Shown piece by piece: positions 34,777 to 43,993 of a stretch of DNA of 64,000 bases. The stretch is from positions 186,001 to 250,000 of the forward strand of contig NZ_SHMH01000008.1 of assembly GCF_004283755.1 (NCBI RefSeq), given 5' to 3'. Numbering within the stretch: position 1 is the stretch's first letter; every line of letters begins with the position of its first letter. Both the position numbers and the translations under genes were made by a program. Source of the stretch: Pseudoxanthomonas winnipegensis (lineage in GTDB: Bacteria > Pseudomonadota > Gammaproteobacteria > Xanthomonadales > Xanthomonadaceae). Under the pieces are notes generated by a model. That model was not told the origin of the DNA, ran no database searches, and saw only the letters and a program-made list of their open reading frames with translations.

Positions 34777-35334
34777 TCAGTACTGCGGGCCGTGCTGGCC
34801 GTAGTGGGCCAGCACGGCGCGGGCGTCGTCGCGGTGCAGGTCGCGCACGACCTCGATGCCGCGCTTGCCCAGCTCGCCGACCCAGTCGGCCGGCAGCGGG
34901 CCTTCGTCGAAATCGGTCAGCGATTCGACATCCTCGGCGCGCGCGCCGATCAGCAGCCGGTCGATGCCGGCCCACACCGTGGCGCCGAAGCACTGGCAGC
35001 AGGGCTGGGCCGAGGTGGCCAGCGCGACCGGGCCGGACAGCACCGCGTTGAGGCGGAAGCTCTGCGTGCGCTGCTGGGCCAGCATGTAGGCCATGTTCTC
35101 GGCATGGGCCAGCGAGGTGTTGTGCGGCACCACGCGGTTGACGCCGGCCGCGACGATGCGGTCGCCGTCGAACACCACCGCGCCGAACGGGCCGCCGCTG
35201 GCGTGCTCGACGTTCAGCCGCGACAGGGTGATGGCCAGCGCCACCTTGTCGGCATCGCTGGCGTAGGCGCGACCCAGGTCCACGGCGTCGTGGACCCAGG
35301 CGGGCAGGGTGAGATGGACCTGGGCGTAAAGCAT
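34777..35334 (-). CDS. Nucleoside deaminase (cytidine/deoxycytidylate deaminase superfamily)
   Basis: A 185-residue zinc deaminase. The catalytic HAE is in SLAHAENMAYMLAQQ, and the two zinc cysteines are in SAQPCCQCFGATVWAGIDRL (PCxxC). GGPFGAVVFDGDRIVAAGVNRV is typical of guanine and nucleoside deaminases of the CMP/dCMP type. The exact base or nucleoside substrate is not clear; guanine deaminase is one candidate. Its start overlaps the stop of the lipoprotein gene (ATGA). Confidence 0.88.
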   Translation of the reverse strand: MLYAQVHLTLPAWVHDAVDLGRAYASDADKVALAITLSRLNVEHASGGPFGAVVFDGDRIVAAGVNRVVPHNTSLAHAENMAYMLAQQRTQSFRLNAVLSGPVALATSAQPCCQCFGATVWAGIDRLLIGARAEDVESLTDFDEGPLPADWVGELGKRGIEVVRDLHRDDARAVLAHYGQHGPQY

Positions 35335-35777
35335 CAGCGGATCTGCAGCGGTGCGGGGGCGGGAGAATTCAGGCTGCCGGCGCCGTCGCCCGCCGGCTGG
35401 CAGGTGCCGGCCTGGCACTGGCAGGCGCTGATCGGGCGGAAGCCGCAGATGCCCATGCGGCCGCTGGCCTGGCACTGGGCCTGGACCGCGGCCGGGTCGG
35501 TGGGGCTGTCCACATTGACGCAGGCAGGTAGTTCGCCGCAGCAGCTGCCGATGTTCTTGACCACGCACTGCGCATCGCTGGTGCACTGGGTCTGGACCTT
35601 GGCCGGCGTGCTGGGGGGGCGCGAAGGCGCGGGCGTGGCGTTCGAGCCGCTCTGCGCGCTGGGAGTCGGGGCCGGAGCGCGGTTGGCCGGCACGGCCTGG
35701 GTATTGGCCGGCGCGGCGCAGCCGGCCAGCAGCGCGGCGGCCAGCAGCGGGGCGAGCAGGGCGCGCCAGGTGCGCAT
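35334..35777 (-). CDS. Cysteine-rich lipoprotein (eight-cysteine-cluster type)
   Basis: A 147-residue lipoprotein. The signal ends at the lipobox LLAGCAAP, followed by a Pro/Ala/Ser-rich linker of about 40 residues. The C-terminal 65 residues hold ten cysteines in the pattern CTSDAQCVVKNIGSCCGELPAC ... QCQASGRMGICGF ... CQCQAGTCQ, which resembles small eight-cysteine-cluster domains seen in exported bacterial proteins. Such a fold would be held by disulfides in the periplasm or at the surface. Function unknown. It is chained by ATGA overlaps to glnS before it and the deaminase after it, an odd setting for an envelope protein. Confidence 0.82.
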   Translation of the reverse strand: MRTWRALLAPLLAAALLAGCAAPANTQAVPANRAPAPTPSAQSGSNATPAPSRPPSTPAKVQTQCTSDAQCVVKNIGSCCGELPACVNVDSPTDPAAVQAQCQASGRMGICGFRPISACQCQAGTCQPAGDGAGSLNSPAPAPLQIR

Positions 35778-37555
35778 CACGCCTGCGCCGCCCAGGTGTC
35801 GCGCAGGGTCACGCTGCGGTTGAACACCGGCTTGTCCGGGGTGTGGTCGCGGCGGTCGGCGACGAAGTAGCCGGTGCGCTCGAACTGGAACGACTGCTCC
35901 GGCGCGGCCTGGGCCGCGGCCGGCTCCACGAAGCCGGCGACCACGCGCTTGGACTCGGGGTTGAGGTAGTCGCGGTAGGTCTTGCCCTCGCTCTCGTCGT
36001 CCGGCTTGGCCACCGAGAACAGGCGGTCGAACAGCCGGATTTCCGCCGCCACGCCCGCCTGGGCATCGACCCAGTGGATCGTGCCCTTGATCTTGCGGTT
36101 GGCGCCTTCCATGCCCGGACGCGACTCGGGATCGAGCGTGCCGTGCAGGGCGACGATCCGGCCATCGCCGTCCTTGATCACCTCTTCGCACTTGATGATG
36201 CCGGCGCCGCGCAGGCGCACTTCGCCGCCGGGCACCAGGCGCTTCCAGCCCTTGGGCGGCACCTCGGCGAAATCCTCGCGCTCGATCCACAGCTCACGCG
36301 AGAACGGCACTTGGCGCGTACCGACGGCCTCGTCCTTGGGGTGGTTGGCGAAGGTCAGCGACTCGGCGTGGTCCTCGGGCAGGTTGGTCAGCACCAGCTT
36401 GAGCGGGTCGATCACCGCCATGCGCCGCGGCGCGCTGGCGTCCAGGTCGTCGCGCAGGCAGCCTTCCAGCACCGAGAAATCGATCACCGAGTTCTGCTTG
36501 GAGATGCCGACCCGATCGACCAGCAGGCGCAGGCTCGCCGGGGTGTAGCCGCGGCGGCGCAGGCCCTGCAGCGTGTACATGCGCGGATCGTCCCAGCCTT
36601 CGACCAGGCCCTCGGTGACCAGCGTGGTCAGCTTGCGCTTGCTCATCACCGTGTAGTTGATGTTCAGGCGCGAGAACTCGATCTGGCGCGGCCGGTCGGC
36701 TTCCTTGGGGAAGCCCTTGTCCAGCAGCGGCTGCAGCAGCTCGGGGTGGCCGACCAGGTCGACCTTCTCCACGCACCAGTCGTACAGCGGGCGATGGTCC
36801 TCGAACTCCAGCGTGCACAGCGAATGGGTGATGCCTTCCACCGCATCGCTGAGCGAATGGGCGAAGTCGTACATGGGGTAGATCGGCCAGGCGTTGCCGG
36901 TGTTCTGGTGCTCGACGTGCTTGATCCGGTACAGCGCCGGGTCGCGCAGGTTGATGTTGCCGCTGGCCATGTCGATCTTGGCGCGCAGCGTGCGCGCGCC
37001 GTCGGGGAACTCGCCGGCGCGCATGCGGCGCAGCAGGTCCAGGTTCTCCTCCACGCTGCGCTCGCGCCAGGGCGAGTTGCGGCCCGGCTCGGTCAGCGTG
37101 CCGCGGTATTCGCGCACCTGCTCGGCGCTGAGGTCGCAGACGAACGCGTCGCCCTGCTGGACCAGCTTCTCGGCGGCCAGGTAGAGCACGTCGAAATAGT
37201 CCGAAGCATGGCGCAGGTTGGCCCAGTCGAAGCCCAGCCAGCGCACGTCGTCCTGGATGGCGGCGACGAACTCGGGGTCTTCCTTGGCCGGATTGGTGTC
37301 GTCCAGGCGCAGGTTGCACACCCCGCCGAACTCGGCCGCCACGCCAAAGTCCAGGCAGATCGCCTTGGCGTGGCCGATGTGCAGATACCCGTTGGGCTCG
37401 GGCGGAAAGCGCGTGCGCACGCCCTGGTGGCGGCCCTGGGCCAGGTCCTCGCGCACGATCTGGCGGATGAAATCGCGCTTCTCCGCCGGCGCCTGGGCGT
37501 CGGGGGCGCGGGTTTCGGGCGCGGAATCGGCGGAAGCGGCAGGCGTATCGGACAT
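35777..37555 (-). CDS. glnS: Glutaminyl-tRNA synthetase
   Basis: A 592-residue class I synthetase that charges tRNA-Gln. The start was set at MSDTPAASADS, ahead of a 30-residue Ala/Pro-rich extension that is poorly conserved. The class I signatures are PPEPNGYLHIGHAKAI (HIGH) and VMSKRKL (KMSKS). The insert domain and C-terminal anticodon-binding beta barrels (VEPAAAQAAPEQSFQFERTGYF, near the end) are complete, so length is near that of E. coli GlnS plus the extension. It heads an unusual ATGA-linked gene chain. Confidence 0.97.
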   Translation of the reverse strand: MSDTPAASADSAPETRAPDAQAPAEKRDFIRQIVREDLAQGRHQGVRTRFPPEPNGYLHIGHAKAICLDFGVAAEFGGVCNLRLDDTNPAKEDPEFVAAIQDDVRWLGFDWANLRHASDYFDVLYLAAEKLVQQGDAFVCDLSAEQVREYRGTLTEPGRNSPWRERSVEENLDLLRRMRAGEFPDGARTLRAKIDMASGNINLRDPALYRIKHVEHQNTGNAWPIYPMYDFAHSLSDAVEGITHSLCTLEFEDHRPLYDWCVEKVDLVGHPELLQPLLDKGFPKEADRPRQIEFSRLNINYTVMSKRKLTTLVTEGLVEGWDDPRMYTLQGLRRRGYTPASLRLLVDRVGISKQNSVIDFSVLEGCLRDDLDASAPRRMAVIDPLKLVLTNLPEDHAESLTFANHPKDEAVGTRQVPFSRELWIEREDFAEVPPKGWKRLVPGGEVRLRGAGIIKCEEVIKDGDGRIVALHGTLDPESRPGMEGANRKIKGTIHWVDAQAGVAAEIRLFDRLFSVAKPDDESEGKTYRDYLNPESKRVVAGFVEPAAAQAAPEQSFQFERTGYFVADRRDHTPDKPVFNRSVTLRDTWAAQA

Positions 37556-37696
37556 GGGCAGCGGCAAGACGAGATCCAAACGCCAAGTCTAGCCCAAGCG
37601 GCCGCAGGCCCTCTGCCTGAAGTCTCGCGCTGCGCGCGCCGTGGGCGCTGCAGTCGACGCCTTGTTTGAGCCCTGCGGGAGCTTGGTGGAGGCTCG

Positions 37697-37785
37697 GTGG
37701 GAGCCGCCATGGCGGCGATGAGGCTCTACCCAGAGGGCTTGGAGACGTTCGATAAGGCCCCATCGCCGCCATGGCGGCTCCTACC
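37697..37785. repeat. Inverted pair of GGAGCCGCCATGGCGGC repeats
   Basis: GGGAGCCGCCATGGCGGCGA (37699-37718) and its inverted partner TCGCCGCCATGGCGGCTCC (37763-37781) face each other across 44 bases; each arm contains the palindrome GCCGCCATGGCGGC. They form a second REP family, different in core sequence from the GTAG-type stems that follow immediately. Bases 37556-37696 upstream carry the glnS promoter region; nothing else was identified there. Confidence 0.75.
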
Positions 37786-37786
37786 T

Positions 37787-37860
37787 GTAGAGCGGAGCTT
37801 GCTCCGCTGGGGCTGTCCCCGCGAACCGAACGAAAAGCAGCGGAGCAAGCTCCGCTCTAC
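37787..37860. repeat. GTAG-type REP pair
   Basis: A GTAG-headed stem (37787-37809) faces an inverted copy ending CTAC (37838-37860). It is the compact, two-stem form of the element also seen at 8.4, 13.9 and 31.8-32.2 kb. It lies between glnS and the DUF2007 gene, which are divergent. Together with the preceding palindrome pair it fills most of the 409-base intergenic space; 37861-37964 holds the DUF2007 leader only. Confidence 0.85.
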
Positions 37861-37964
37861 AGGCAGGCCGCTGCGAGGTTTGAGGAGACAGAGCGGCACA
37901 TCGACAGGCCACCCGCCGCGCCGGGCGTATGCTCGCGGCCAATCCCGCCTTGCTGGAGGTCCGC

Positions 37965-38231
37965 ATGCAAGTGGCCTATCGCGCCGACAACCTGTTCGAT
38001 GCCCATCTGGCGCGGCATGCGCTGGAAGACGCGGGCATTCCGGCCTTCGTGTTCGGCGAATCGCTGCTGGGCGCCGGCGGCGAACTGCCGCTGTTCGGCG
38101 TGCTGCGCGTGTGCGTGCCCGACGTGGCCCTGCCGCAGGCCCGCGATGCGCTGCAGGCGGCGGGCTTGCTCGACCCGCCGTCCGACCCCATCTGTGGGGA
38201 TCTGGACGCTCCCGACCTGCTGCCGGCCTAG
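37965..38231 (+). CDS. DUF2007 domain protein
   Basis: An 88-residue protein. The start was set at [32 protein letters not shown] because TGGAGGT lies upstream and this is the conserved beginning of DUF2007 (putative signal-transducing) proteins. The ferredoxin-like fold is suggested by the beta-alpha-beta pattern ending [19 protein letters not shown]. The domain resembles the PII-like or ACT-like small regulatory folds, but its function is unknown. msrA begins 92 bases downstream. Confidence 0.82.
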   Translation: MQVAYRADNLFDAHLARHALEDAGIPAFVFGESLLGAGGELPLFGVLRVCVPDVALPQARDALQAAGLLDPPSDPICGDLDAPDLLPA

Positions 38232-38323
38232 CGCCGGCCGTCCGCGCGGCGTCCAGGCGCCCCCGGAGCGCGAAGACAGGCCCCGCGCCGCCCGCCATCC
38301 ACATCGTCGCAAGGAGGTTTCCC

Positions 38324-38995
<672 letters not shown>

Positions 38996-39119
38996 TCCGT
39001 CCGCTGGCCGGATCGCGTGCGCGTCATCGGCCGCCCATGCCGGTGACGCGGCTCAACCGGGGCTGACCTGCGCCGCCTCAAGGCGGCGTTGGTGTCATCG
39101 AGCCCTCGAGTTCTCCGTC

Positions 39120-39761
39120 ATGACCACGCGCCGCCCGTACCGCCACCTTGGCTTCTTCTTCCTGGGCTTGCTGGCACTGGTCCTGGCCGGCTTCACGCCG
39201 CGTATCCCGGACACGCCGTTCTTCGGCTATCTCAGTCGCGCGCCGGACTTCGCGGGCGTGCCGGCCGCGGTCCACTTCCACGCGCTCGTCTGCGTCGCCT
39301 GGTTTGCGCTGCTGATCGTGCAGCCCTTCCTGATCGAGGCGGGCAGGCCGCGCGTGCACCGTTGGCTGGGCTGGGCTTCCATCGCGCTGGTGGTCCTGTT
39401 CGCGGGCAGCGTCGGCTGGCTGCAGTGGCGACGGTTTTCACCGGGCCTCCTGTTCGATCCGGCGTTCTTCGTGGCGTTCTACGCGCTCGCGCTGCTGTAC
39501 CGGCGCCGCTTCTTCCGGCACGTCGCCTTCGTGGTCGCTGCCGCGCTGATGGTGGCCCAGCCTGGTCTGGCGCGGCTGGGGATCCACCTGGCCGGCGGCT
39601 TCGCGGGCGTGATCTACACGATGATCGCGCTGTATCTGGCGATCATCGTTTTCTGGCTGCATGCCCGCTTCGCCTATGGGCGGCCGTTGCTGCGCAGCCC
39701 GTTTCTCGTGGTCCTGGCGATGTTCATGCTGGACCACGCGCTGACCTTCGCGGTCGGCTGA
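39120..39761 (+). CDS. Hypothetical polytopic membrane protein
   Basis: A 213-residue protein with about six hydrophobic helices (11-29, 55-72, 82-102, 112-128, 136-180, 185-205). The motif RPRVHRWLGWASI in the loop before the third helix recurs in several families of uncharacterised bacterial membrane proteins with conserved histidines, some of which are predicted to bind haem. I cannot assign a function. Alone in its transcript, 30 bases from the convergent DJ-1/PfpI gene. Confidence 0.75.
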   Translation: MTTRRPYRHLGFFFLGLLALVLAGFTPRIPDTPFFGYLSRAPDFAGVPAAVHFHALVCVAWFALLIVQPFLIEAGRPRVHRWLGWASIALVVLFAGSVGWLQWRRFSPGLLFDPAFFVAFYALALLYRRRFFRHVAFVVAAALMVAQPGLARLGIHLAGGFAGVIYTMIALYLAIIVFWLHARFAYGRPLLRSPFLVVLAMFMLDHALTFAVG

Positions 39762-39791
39762 TTTGGGGCCGCGCTGAGCCTGTCGGTCAGG

Positions 39792-40367
39792 TCAGTCGGC
39801 GAACTCCGCGGCGAACATCGCCTCCACGCCGGCGATGTCGTCCTCGCGCTCGGGATGCAGCAGGCGCAGGCAGGCCGTGGCGAAGCTGACCGGGCTGGTG
39901 CCCGGCGCGGTGACCACGCCGTCGGCGCTGACCACCTTCTCCTCGCGGTAATGGGCCTGCCCGGCGTAAACCGGGCCCAGGTGCTCGGTCAGGAAGGCCA
40001 GCGCATTGCTGGTATGCGGCCGCGTGTCCAGCAGCCCGGCGTAGGCCAGGGCCAGGGTGGCCCCGCAGATCGCGGCGACCGGGCGCTGCGCGGCCACGCG
40101 CTCGCGCAGCAGGCCGCTCAGGCCGGGGATCTCGCCGGCCTGCCACTGGTCCGAACCGGGCAGGATCCACAGGTCGGCCTCCAGCGGCGCCAGGTCGGAC
40201 AGGGCAAATTGCGGGACGATCTGCAGGCCGCCGATGCTGGTCACCGGCTTGCCGTCGATGCTGGCGCTGAGCACGGTATCGCCGAACCACGCCCGCGCCG
40301 CCGGCAGGACCACGCCGATCTCCCAGTCCGCCACGCCATCGACCATCACCACCGCGATCGTGCCCAT
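39792..40367 (-). CDS. DJ-1/PfpI-family protein
   Basis: A 191-residue class I glutamine amidotransferase-like protein. The nucleophile elbow is AAICGATLALAYAGLLD with the reactive cysteine, and WEIGVVLPAARAWFG plus WILPGSDQWQAGEIPGL are family blocks. Members include stress-induced chaperones, glyoxalase III enzymes, isonitrile hydratases and transcription-factor-like relatives; the sequence does not decide between them. No signal peptide. It is divergent from yqgE, with 120 bases between. Confidence 0.88.
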   Translation of the reverse strand: MGTIAVVMVDGVADWEIGVVLPAARAWFGDTVLSASIDGKPVTSIGGLQIVPQFALSDLAPLEADLWILPGSDQWQAGEIPGLSGLLRERVAAQRPVAAICGATLALAYAGLLDTRPHTSNALAFLTEHLGPVYAGQAHYREEKVVSADGVVTAPGTSPVSFATACLRLLHPEREDDIAGVEAMFAAEFAD

Positions 40368-40487
40368 TGCCGCCTGCGCTCCGTCATAAGGTTGGAGGCC
40401 GAGTGTGGCAGGGCCATGCAGGCACGCAAGTGACCGGTCCGCGCCGCGGCGGCGTGCGCCCGACAGGCGATGCCCTAGAATGGCCGC

Positions 40488-41054
40488 ATGTCCCTGCAGA
40501 CCGACACCCTGGCCAATCAGCTGCTGATCGCGCTCCCCGCGCTGGACGATCCGCATTTCGCGCGCAGCGTGGCGCTGATCTGCCAGCACGACGACGAGGG
40601 CGCCATGGGCGTGGTCGTCAACCGCGCCTCGGAGTACACGCTGGGCGAGGTCCTGCAGCAGATGAACCTGCACACCAGCGACGAGGCGCTGCGCAACCGC
40701 GTGGTGCTGTACGGCGGCCCGGTGCATCCCGAGCGCGGCTTCGTCCTGCACGATGGCGGCGAGGACTGGGATTCGACCATGCAGATCGGCGCCGGCCTGT
40801 ACCTGACCACCTCGCGCGACATCCTGGAGGCCATGGCCCGCGGCGACGGCCCGGCCCATGCCGTGGTCGCGCTGGGCTGCGCCGGCTGGGGCGCCGGGCA
40901 GCTGGAGTTCGAGCTGGGCGAGAACAGCTGGCTGACCGCGCCGGCCGACGGCGAGCTGCTGTTCGACCTGCCGCTGGATCAGCGCTGGCAGGCCGCCGGC
41001 GGCCGCATCGGCGTGGACATGACCCGCATGACGGATTACAGCGGACACGCATGA
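40488..41054 (+). CDS. YqgE/AlgH family protein
   Basis: A 188-residue UPF0301 protein, with the family blocks [54 protein letters not shown] and [22 protein letters not shown]. Called AlgH in Pseudomonas, where it was linked to alginate regulation, but its mechanism is unknown. The conserved order yqgE-ruvX-pyrB found in many gammaproteobacteria is kept here. Confidence 0.93.
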   Translation: MSLQTDTLANQLLIALPALDDPHFARSVALICQHDDEGAMGVVVNRASEYTLGEVLQQMNLHTSDEALRNRVVLYGGPVHPERGFVLHDGGEDWDSTMQIGAGLYLTTSRDILEAMARGDGPAHAVVALGCAGWGAGQLEFELGENSWLTAPADGELLFDLPLDQRWQAAGGRIGVDMTRMTDYSGHA

Positions 41055-41130
41055 AGACGGCGGCCGGACACCGTGCCCCAGGGCGCCGTCCGAGACCGGC
41101 GGCGCCGCACTTTCCGATCCCGGAGCGCCG

Positions 41131-41580
41131 ATGAAGCTGGACGGTACCGTCCTGGGCTTCGACGTGGGCGCACGCCGCATCGGCGTGGCCGTGGCCAGCG
41201 CCTTCGGCACCGGCGCGCGCGCGCTGGCGGTGGTCGATGTGCATCCGGGCGGGCCGGACTGGGCCGCCATCGACAAGCTGCGCGGCGAATGGCGCCCGGA
41301 CGGCTTCGTGGTCGGCGACCCGATGACCCTGGACGGCGGCGACCAGCCGATCCGCAAGCGCGCCCAGGCCTTCGCCCGCGAGCTGCGCCAGCGCTACCAG
41401 CTGCCGGTGGTGCTGGTGGACGAGCGCTCCAGTTCGGTCGAGGCCGCGCAGCGCTTCGCGGTCGACCGCGCGCAGGGGCGCAAGCGCAAGCGCGACGCCG
41501 CGGCGCTGGATGCGGTGGCCGCGGCGGTCATCGTCGAGCGCTGGCTGGCCGCCCCGCAGGACGCCACGCATGTGCCATGA
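41131..41580 (+). CDS. ruvX: YqgF/RuvX, Holliday-junction resolvase-like ribonuclease
   Basis: A 149-residue RNase H-fold protein. The first catalytic Asp is in LGFDVGARRIGVAVA, the conserved Glu in VDERSSSVEA, and the final Asp in RDAAALDAVAAAVIVERWL. YqgF processes the 5' end of pre-16S rRNA; a resolvase activity was proposed earlier. It lies between yqgE (76 bases) and pyrB (93 bases), the usual order. Confidence 0.94.
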   Translation: MKLDGTVLGFDVGARRIGVAVASAFGTGARALAVVDVHPGGPDWAAIDKLRGEWRPDGFVVGDPMTLDGGDQPIRKRAQAFARELRQRYQLPVVLVDERSSSVEAAQRFAVDRAQGRKRKRDAAALDAVAAAVIVERWLAAPQDATHVP

Positions 41581-41673
41581 GCGCCCGCGCGCGGGCAGGC
41601 GCGGTGCCGAGCGCCTGATTCCTTCCCGCCGCGCGCCGCGCGCGCGGCTCCTTCGCCTCACCATGAGCACACC

Positions 41674-42615
41674 ATGAGCCAACTGGATTCCAACGGACGC
41701 CTGCTGCACCTGCTGACCCTGGAGGGCCTGCCGAAGGACACGCTGTGCCGCATCCTCGACCGTGCCGGCATGATCCGCGACACCGCGCTGGGCCGCACGC
41801 ACAAGCGCGACACGCTGGTCGGGCGCACGGTGTGCACGCTGTTCTTCGAGCCCTCCACGCGCACGCGCAGCTCGTTCCAGATCGCCGCCCAGCGCCTGGG
41901 CGCGGATGTGGTGAACTTCGACGCCTCGACCTCCTCGGCGCGCAAGGGCGAGACCGCGCTGGACACCTTGCGCAACCTGGAGGCGATGGGCGTGCGCGGC
42001 TTCGTGGTGCGTCACCCCGACGACGGCGCCGCGCAGATGCTCGCCGCACACGCGCACGAGGGCACCACGGTGATCAACGCCGGCGACGGCCGCGCCGCGC
42101 ATCCCACCCAGGGCCTGCTGGACGTGCTGACCATCCGCCAGGCCAAGGGCCCGGATTTCTCCAAACTCAAGATCGTGATGGTCGGCGACATCAAGCATTC
42201 GCGCGTAGCGCGCTCGGACCTGCATGCGCTGCGCACGCTCGGCGCCACCGACATCACCCTGTGCGCGCCGGACACGCTGCTGCCCGGCGGCGAGGTGTGC
42301 GACGGCTGCCGCACCACCGGCGATTTCGACGCCGCCCTGGAGGGCGCCGACGTGCTGATGATGCTGCGCCTGCAGCGCGAGCGCATGGAGGAAGGCCTGG
42401 TGACCTCGCTGGAGGATTACCACCGCGACTACGGCCTGACCGCCGCGCGCCTGAAGCGCGCCGCGCCCGAGGCGGTGGTGCTGCATCCGGGCCCGATCAA
42501 CCGCGGCGTGGAGATCACCGACGAGGTGGCCGACGGCCCGCAGTCGCTGGTCCTGCGCCAGGTCGGCAACGGCGTGGCCATCCGCATGGCCGTGCTGGAG
42601 ATGCTGCTGGGCTGA
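41674..42615 (+). CDS. pyrB: Aspartate carbamoyltransferase catalytic subunit
   Basis: A 313-residue enzyme of pyrimidine synthesis that condenses carbamoyl phosphate with aspartate. The carbamoyl-phosphate site is FFEPSTRTRSSFQ, the lysine loop is STSSARKGETALDT, then VRHPDDGAAQM, NAGDGRAAHPTQGLLD, VGDIKHSRVARSD, and the aspartate-binding HPGPINRGVEI close the chain. No pyrI follows, so regulation may rely on a different assembly (a dihydroorotase partner is common in this branch but is not adjacent). Confidence 0.97.
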   Translation: MSQLDSNGRLLHLLTLEGLPKDTLCRILDRAGMIRDTALGRTHKRDTLVGRTVCTLFFEPSTRTRSSFQIAAQRLGADVVNFDASTSSARKGETALDTLRNLEAMGVRGFVVRHPDDGAAQMLAAHAHEGTTVINAGDGRAAHPTQGLLDVLTIRQAKGPDFSKLKIVMVGDIKHSRVARSDLHALRTLGATDITLCAPDTLLPGGEVCDGCRTTGDFDAALEGADVLMMLRLQRERMEEGLVTSLEDYHRDYGLTAARLKRAAPEAVVLHPGPINRGVEITDEVADGPQSLVLRQVGNGVAIRMAVLEMLLG

Positions 42616-42667
42616 AGGCCCCAAGCGGTTTGGCCGCGCGCGCCGCATGGCGCGCGCGGCCGGCAAA

Positions 42668-43324
42668 TCAGCGCCGCTGCAGTCGGTAGACCGTGGTGTG
42701 CAGCGCGGTCATGCCGTCGGCGGCGAAGCGCGGCTCATCGGCCAGGATCTCGCGCCGCTCCAGCGGCGCGATGGTCCAGTGCGCGGCATAGCGGGCCTGG
42801 ACCTCGTCCGCATCGACCGAGAACGGCGGGCCGGCGCGCTCGTGCTGGGCGTATTCCAGCGTGATCAGCAGCGCCCGGCAGTGCGCCGGCAGGCGCCCGT
42901 AGACCTCGTCCACGTAGCGGGCCCGCAGCGGTTCGGGCAGGGCGATCAGCGCGGCGCGGTCGTAGACGCCGGCGCAGTCGGCCAGCAGTCCGGCATCGAC
43001 ATCGAATACGTCACCGCAGATCAGCTCGATGGCGCCGGCCGTGTAATGGGTGCCGTAACGGGTGACGCGCGTCTGCGGCGTCAGCCCGTGCTCGGCGAAG
43101 AACTGGGCGACCGCGAGCGGCGACAGCTCCAGGCCCAGCACGCGGTGGCCCTGCGCGGCCAGCCAGGCCAGGTCCAGCGACTTGCCGCACAGCGGCACGA
43201 ACACCTGGCTGCCGGCGGCCAGCTGCAGCGCCGGCCAGTGCTTTTCCAGCAGCGGCATCACCTTGTGCTGGTGAAAGGGGATCTGGTTGTCCTGCCATTT
43301 CTGAAGCCAGAAGTCCGGTTGCAT
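42668..43324 (-). CDS. tpm: Thiopurine S-methyltransferase
   Basis: A 218-residue class I SAM methyltransferase of the TPMT family. The N-terminal WLQKWQDNQIPFHQ, the glycine-loop VFVPLCGKSLDLAWLAAQGHRVLGLELS, and DRAALIALPEPLRARYV are all family hallmarks. In bacteria this enzyme methylates thiopurines and detoxifies selenium or tellurium oxyanions, as shown in Pseudomonas. It begins on the base before the DinB gene's stop codon, so the two are adjacent and coexpressed. Confidence 0.95.
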   Translation of the reverse strand: MQPDFWLQKWQDNQIPFHQHKVMPLLEKHWPALQLAAGSQVFVPLCGKSLDLAWLAAQGHRVLGLELSPLAVAQFFAEHGLTPQTRVTRYGTHYTAGAIELICGDVFDVDAGLLADCAGVYDRAALIALPEPLRARYVDEVYGRLPAHCRALLITLEYAQHERAGPPFSVDADEVQARYAAHWTIAPLERREILADEPRFAADGMTALHTTVYRLQRR

Positions 43325-43861
43325 TCAAAGCTCCTCGGTCGGCAGCGCGATCAGGTCGGTCGCGCCCACATCGATGCCCGCCTGGAACAGCAGCGTGCTG
43401 GCCTGGCCGCGATGATGCGTCTGGTGGTTGAAGAAATGCAGGACCAGCTGTCGCCAGGAACGCGTGAACGTCTTGCCGGCGGTATTGCGATAGACCAGCT
43501 CGCCCTCCAGCCGCGCCTCGGTGAGCGTGCCGGCCCACTGCGCGATGACCGCATCCAGCGCGGCCCGGTAGCGCTGCAGCTCGGCGAAGGAACCCGCCAG
43601 CTCCTGCCGAAGTGAGGTCGGCAGCGGAAAGGGCCGCAGCGCTTCGCGCAGCGCCGAGGCCGCTTCCGGCTGGGCGAAGCGGTGCAGCCAGATCGTGTCG
43701 CCCACGGCGATGTGGTTGAGCGTGGCCTGGATGGAGCCGAAGAAGGCGCCGCGATCCTGGCGCAGCGCCGCCTCCGGCAGCTGCGCCGCGGCCTCGTACA
43801 TCCGCCGGTTCATCCAGCGGTTGTACGCGGCCATCAGGACGGCGGCGTCTGGCGTCATCAC
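43325..43861 (-). CDS. DinB-family four-helix metalloprotein
   Basis: A 178-residue DinB/YfiT-like protein. The three metal-binding histidines of the fold fit LNHIAVGD (about 51) and NHQTHHRGQ (about 147-153), and AAYNRWMNRRMYE is the typical first helix. Family members are thiol-dependent hydrolases or transferases using bacillithiol or mycothiol, or, in bacteria lacking these, of unknown role. It starts at ATG 43861 or the adjacent 43858 and precedes tpm directly. Confidence 0.88.
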   Translation of the reverse strand: MMTPDAAVLMAAYNRWMNRRMYEAAAQLPEAALRQDRGAFFGSIQATLNHIAVGDTIWLHRFAQPEAASALREALRPFPLPTSLRQELAGSFAELQRYRAALDAVIAQWAGTLTEARLEGELVYRNTAGKTFTRSWRQLVLHFFNHQTHHRGQASTLLFQAGIDVGATDLIALPTEEL

Positions 43862-43867
43862 TTGGTC

Positions 43868-43993
43868 CTACTGGACATCCAGCCCGTCCACCTTCTGCCG
43901 CGCCGCGACCAGGGTCAGTCGCAGCGAAGAAGAACGCGCCGCTGCGCGCCAGAATGGTGAACTACTGGACATCCAGGCCGTCGACCTTCTGCC
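43868..43993. repeat. Duplicated 3' end of parC (two copies, 94 bp apart)
   Basis: CTACTGGACATCCAG-like bases at 43962-43993, which are the last 32 bases of the parC coding strand including its stop, recur at 43868-43899 with about two mismatches. The copy is noncoding and in the same orientation, between parC and the DinB gene. The bases between (43900-43961) show no further match. This is a local direct duplication of a gene end. Confidence 0.75.
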
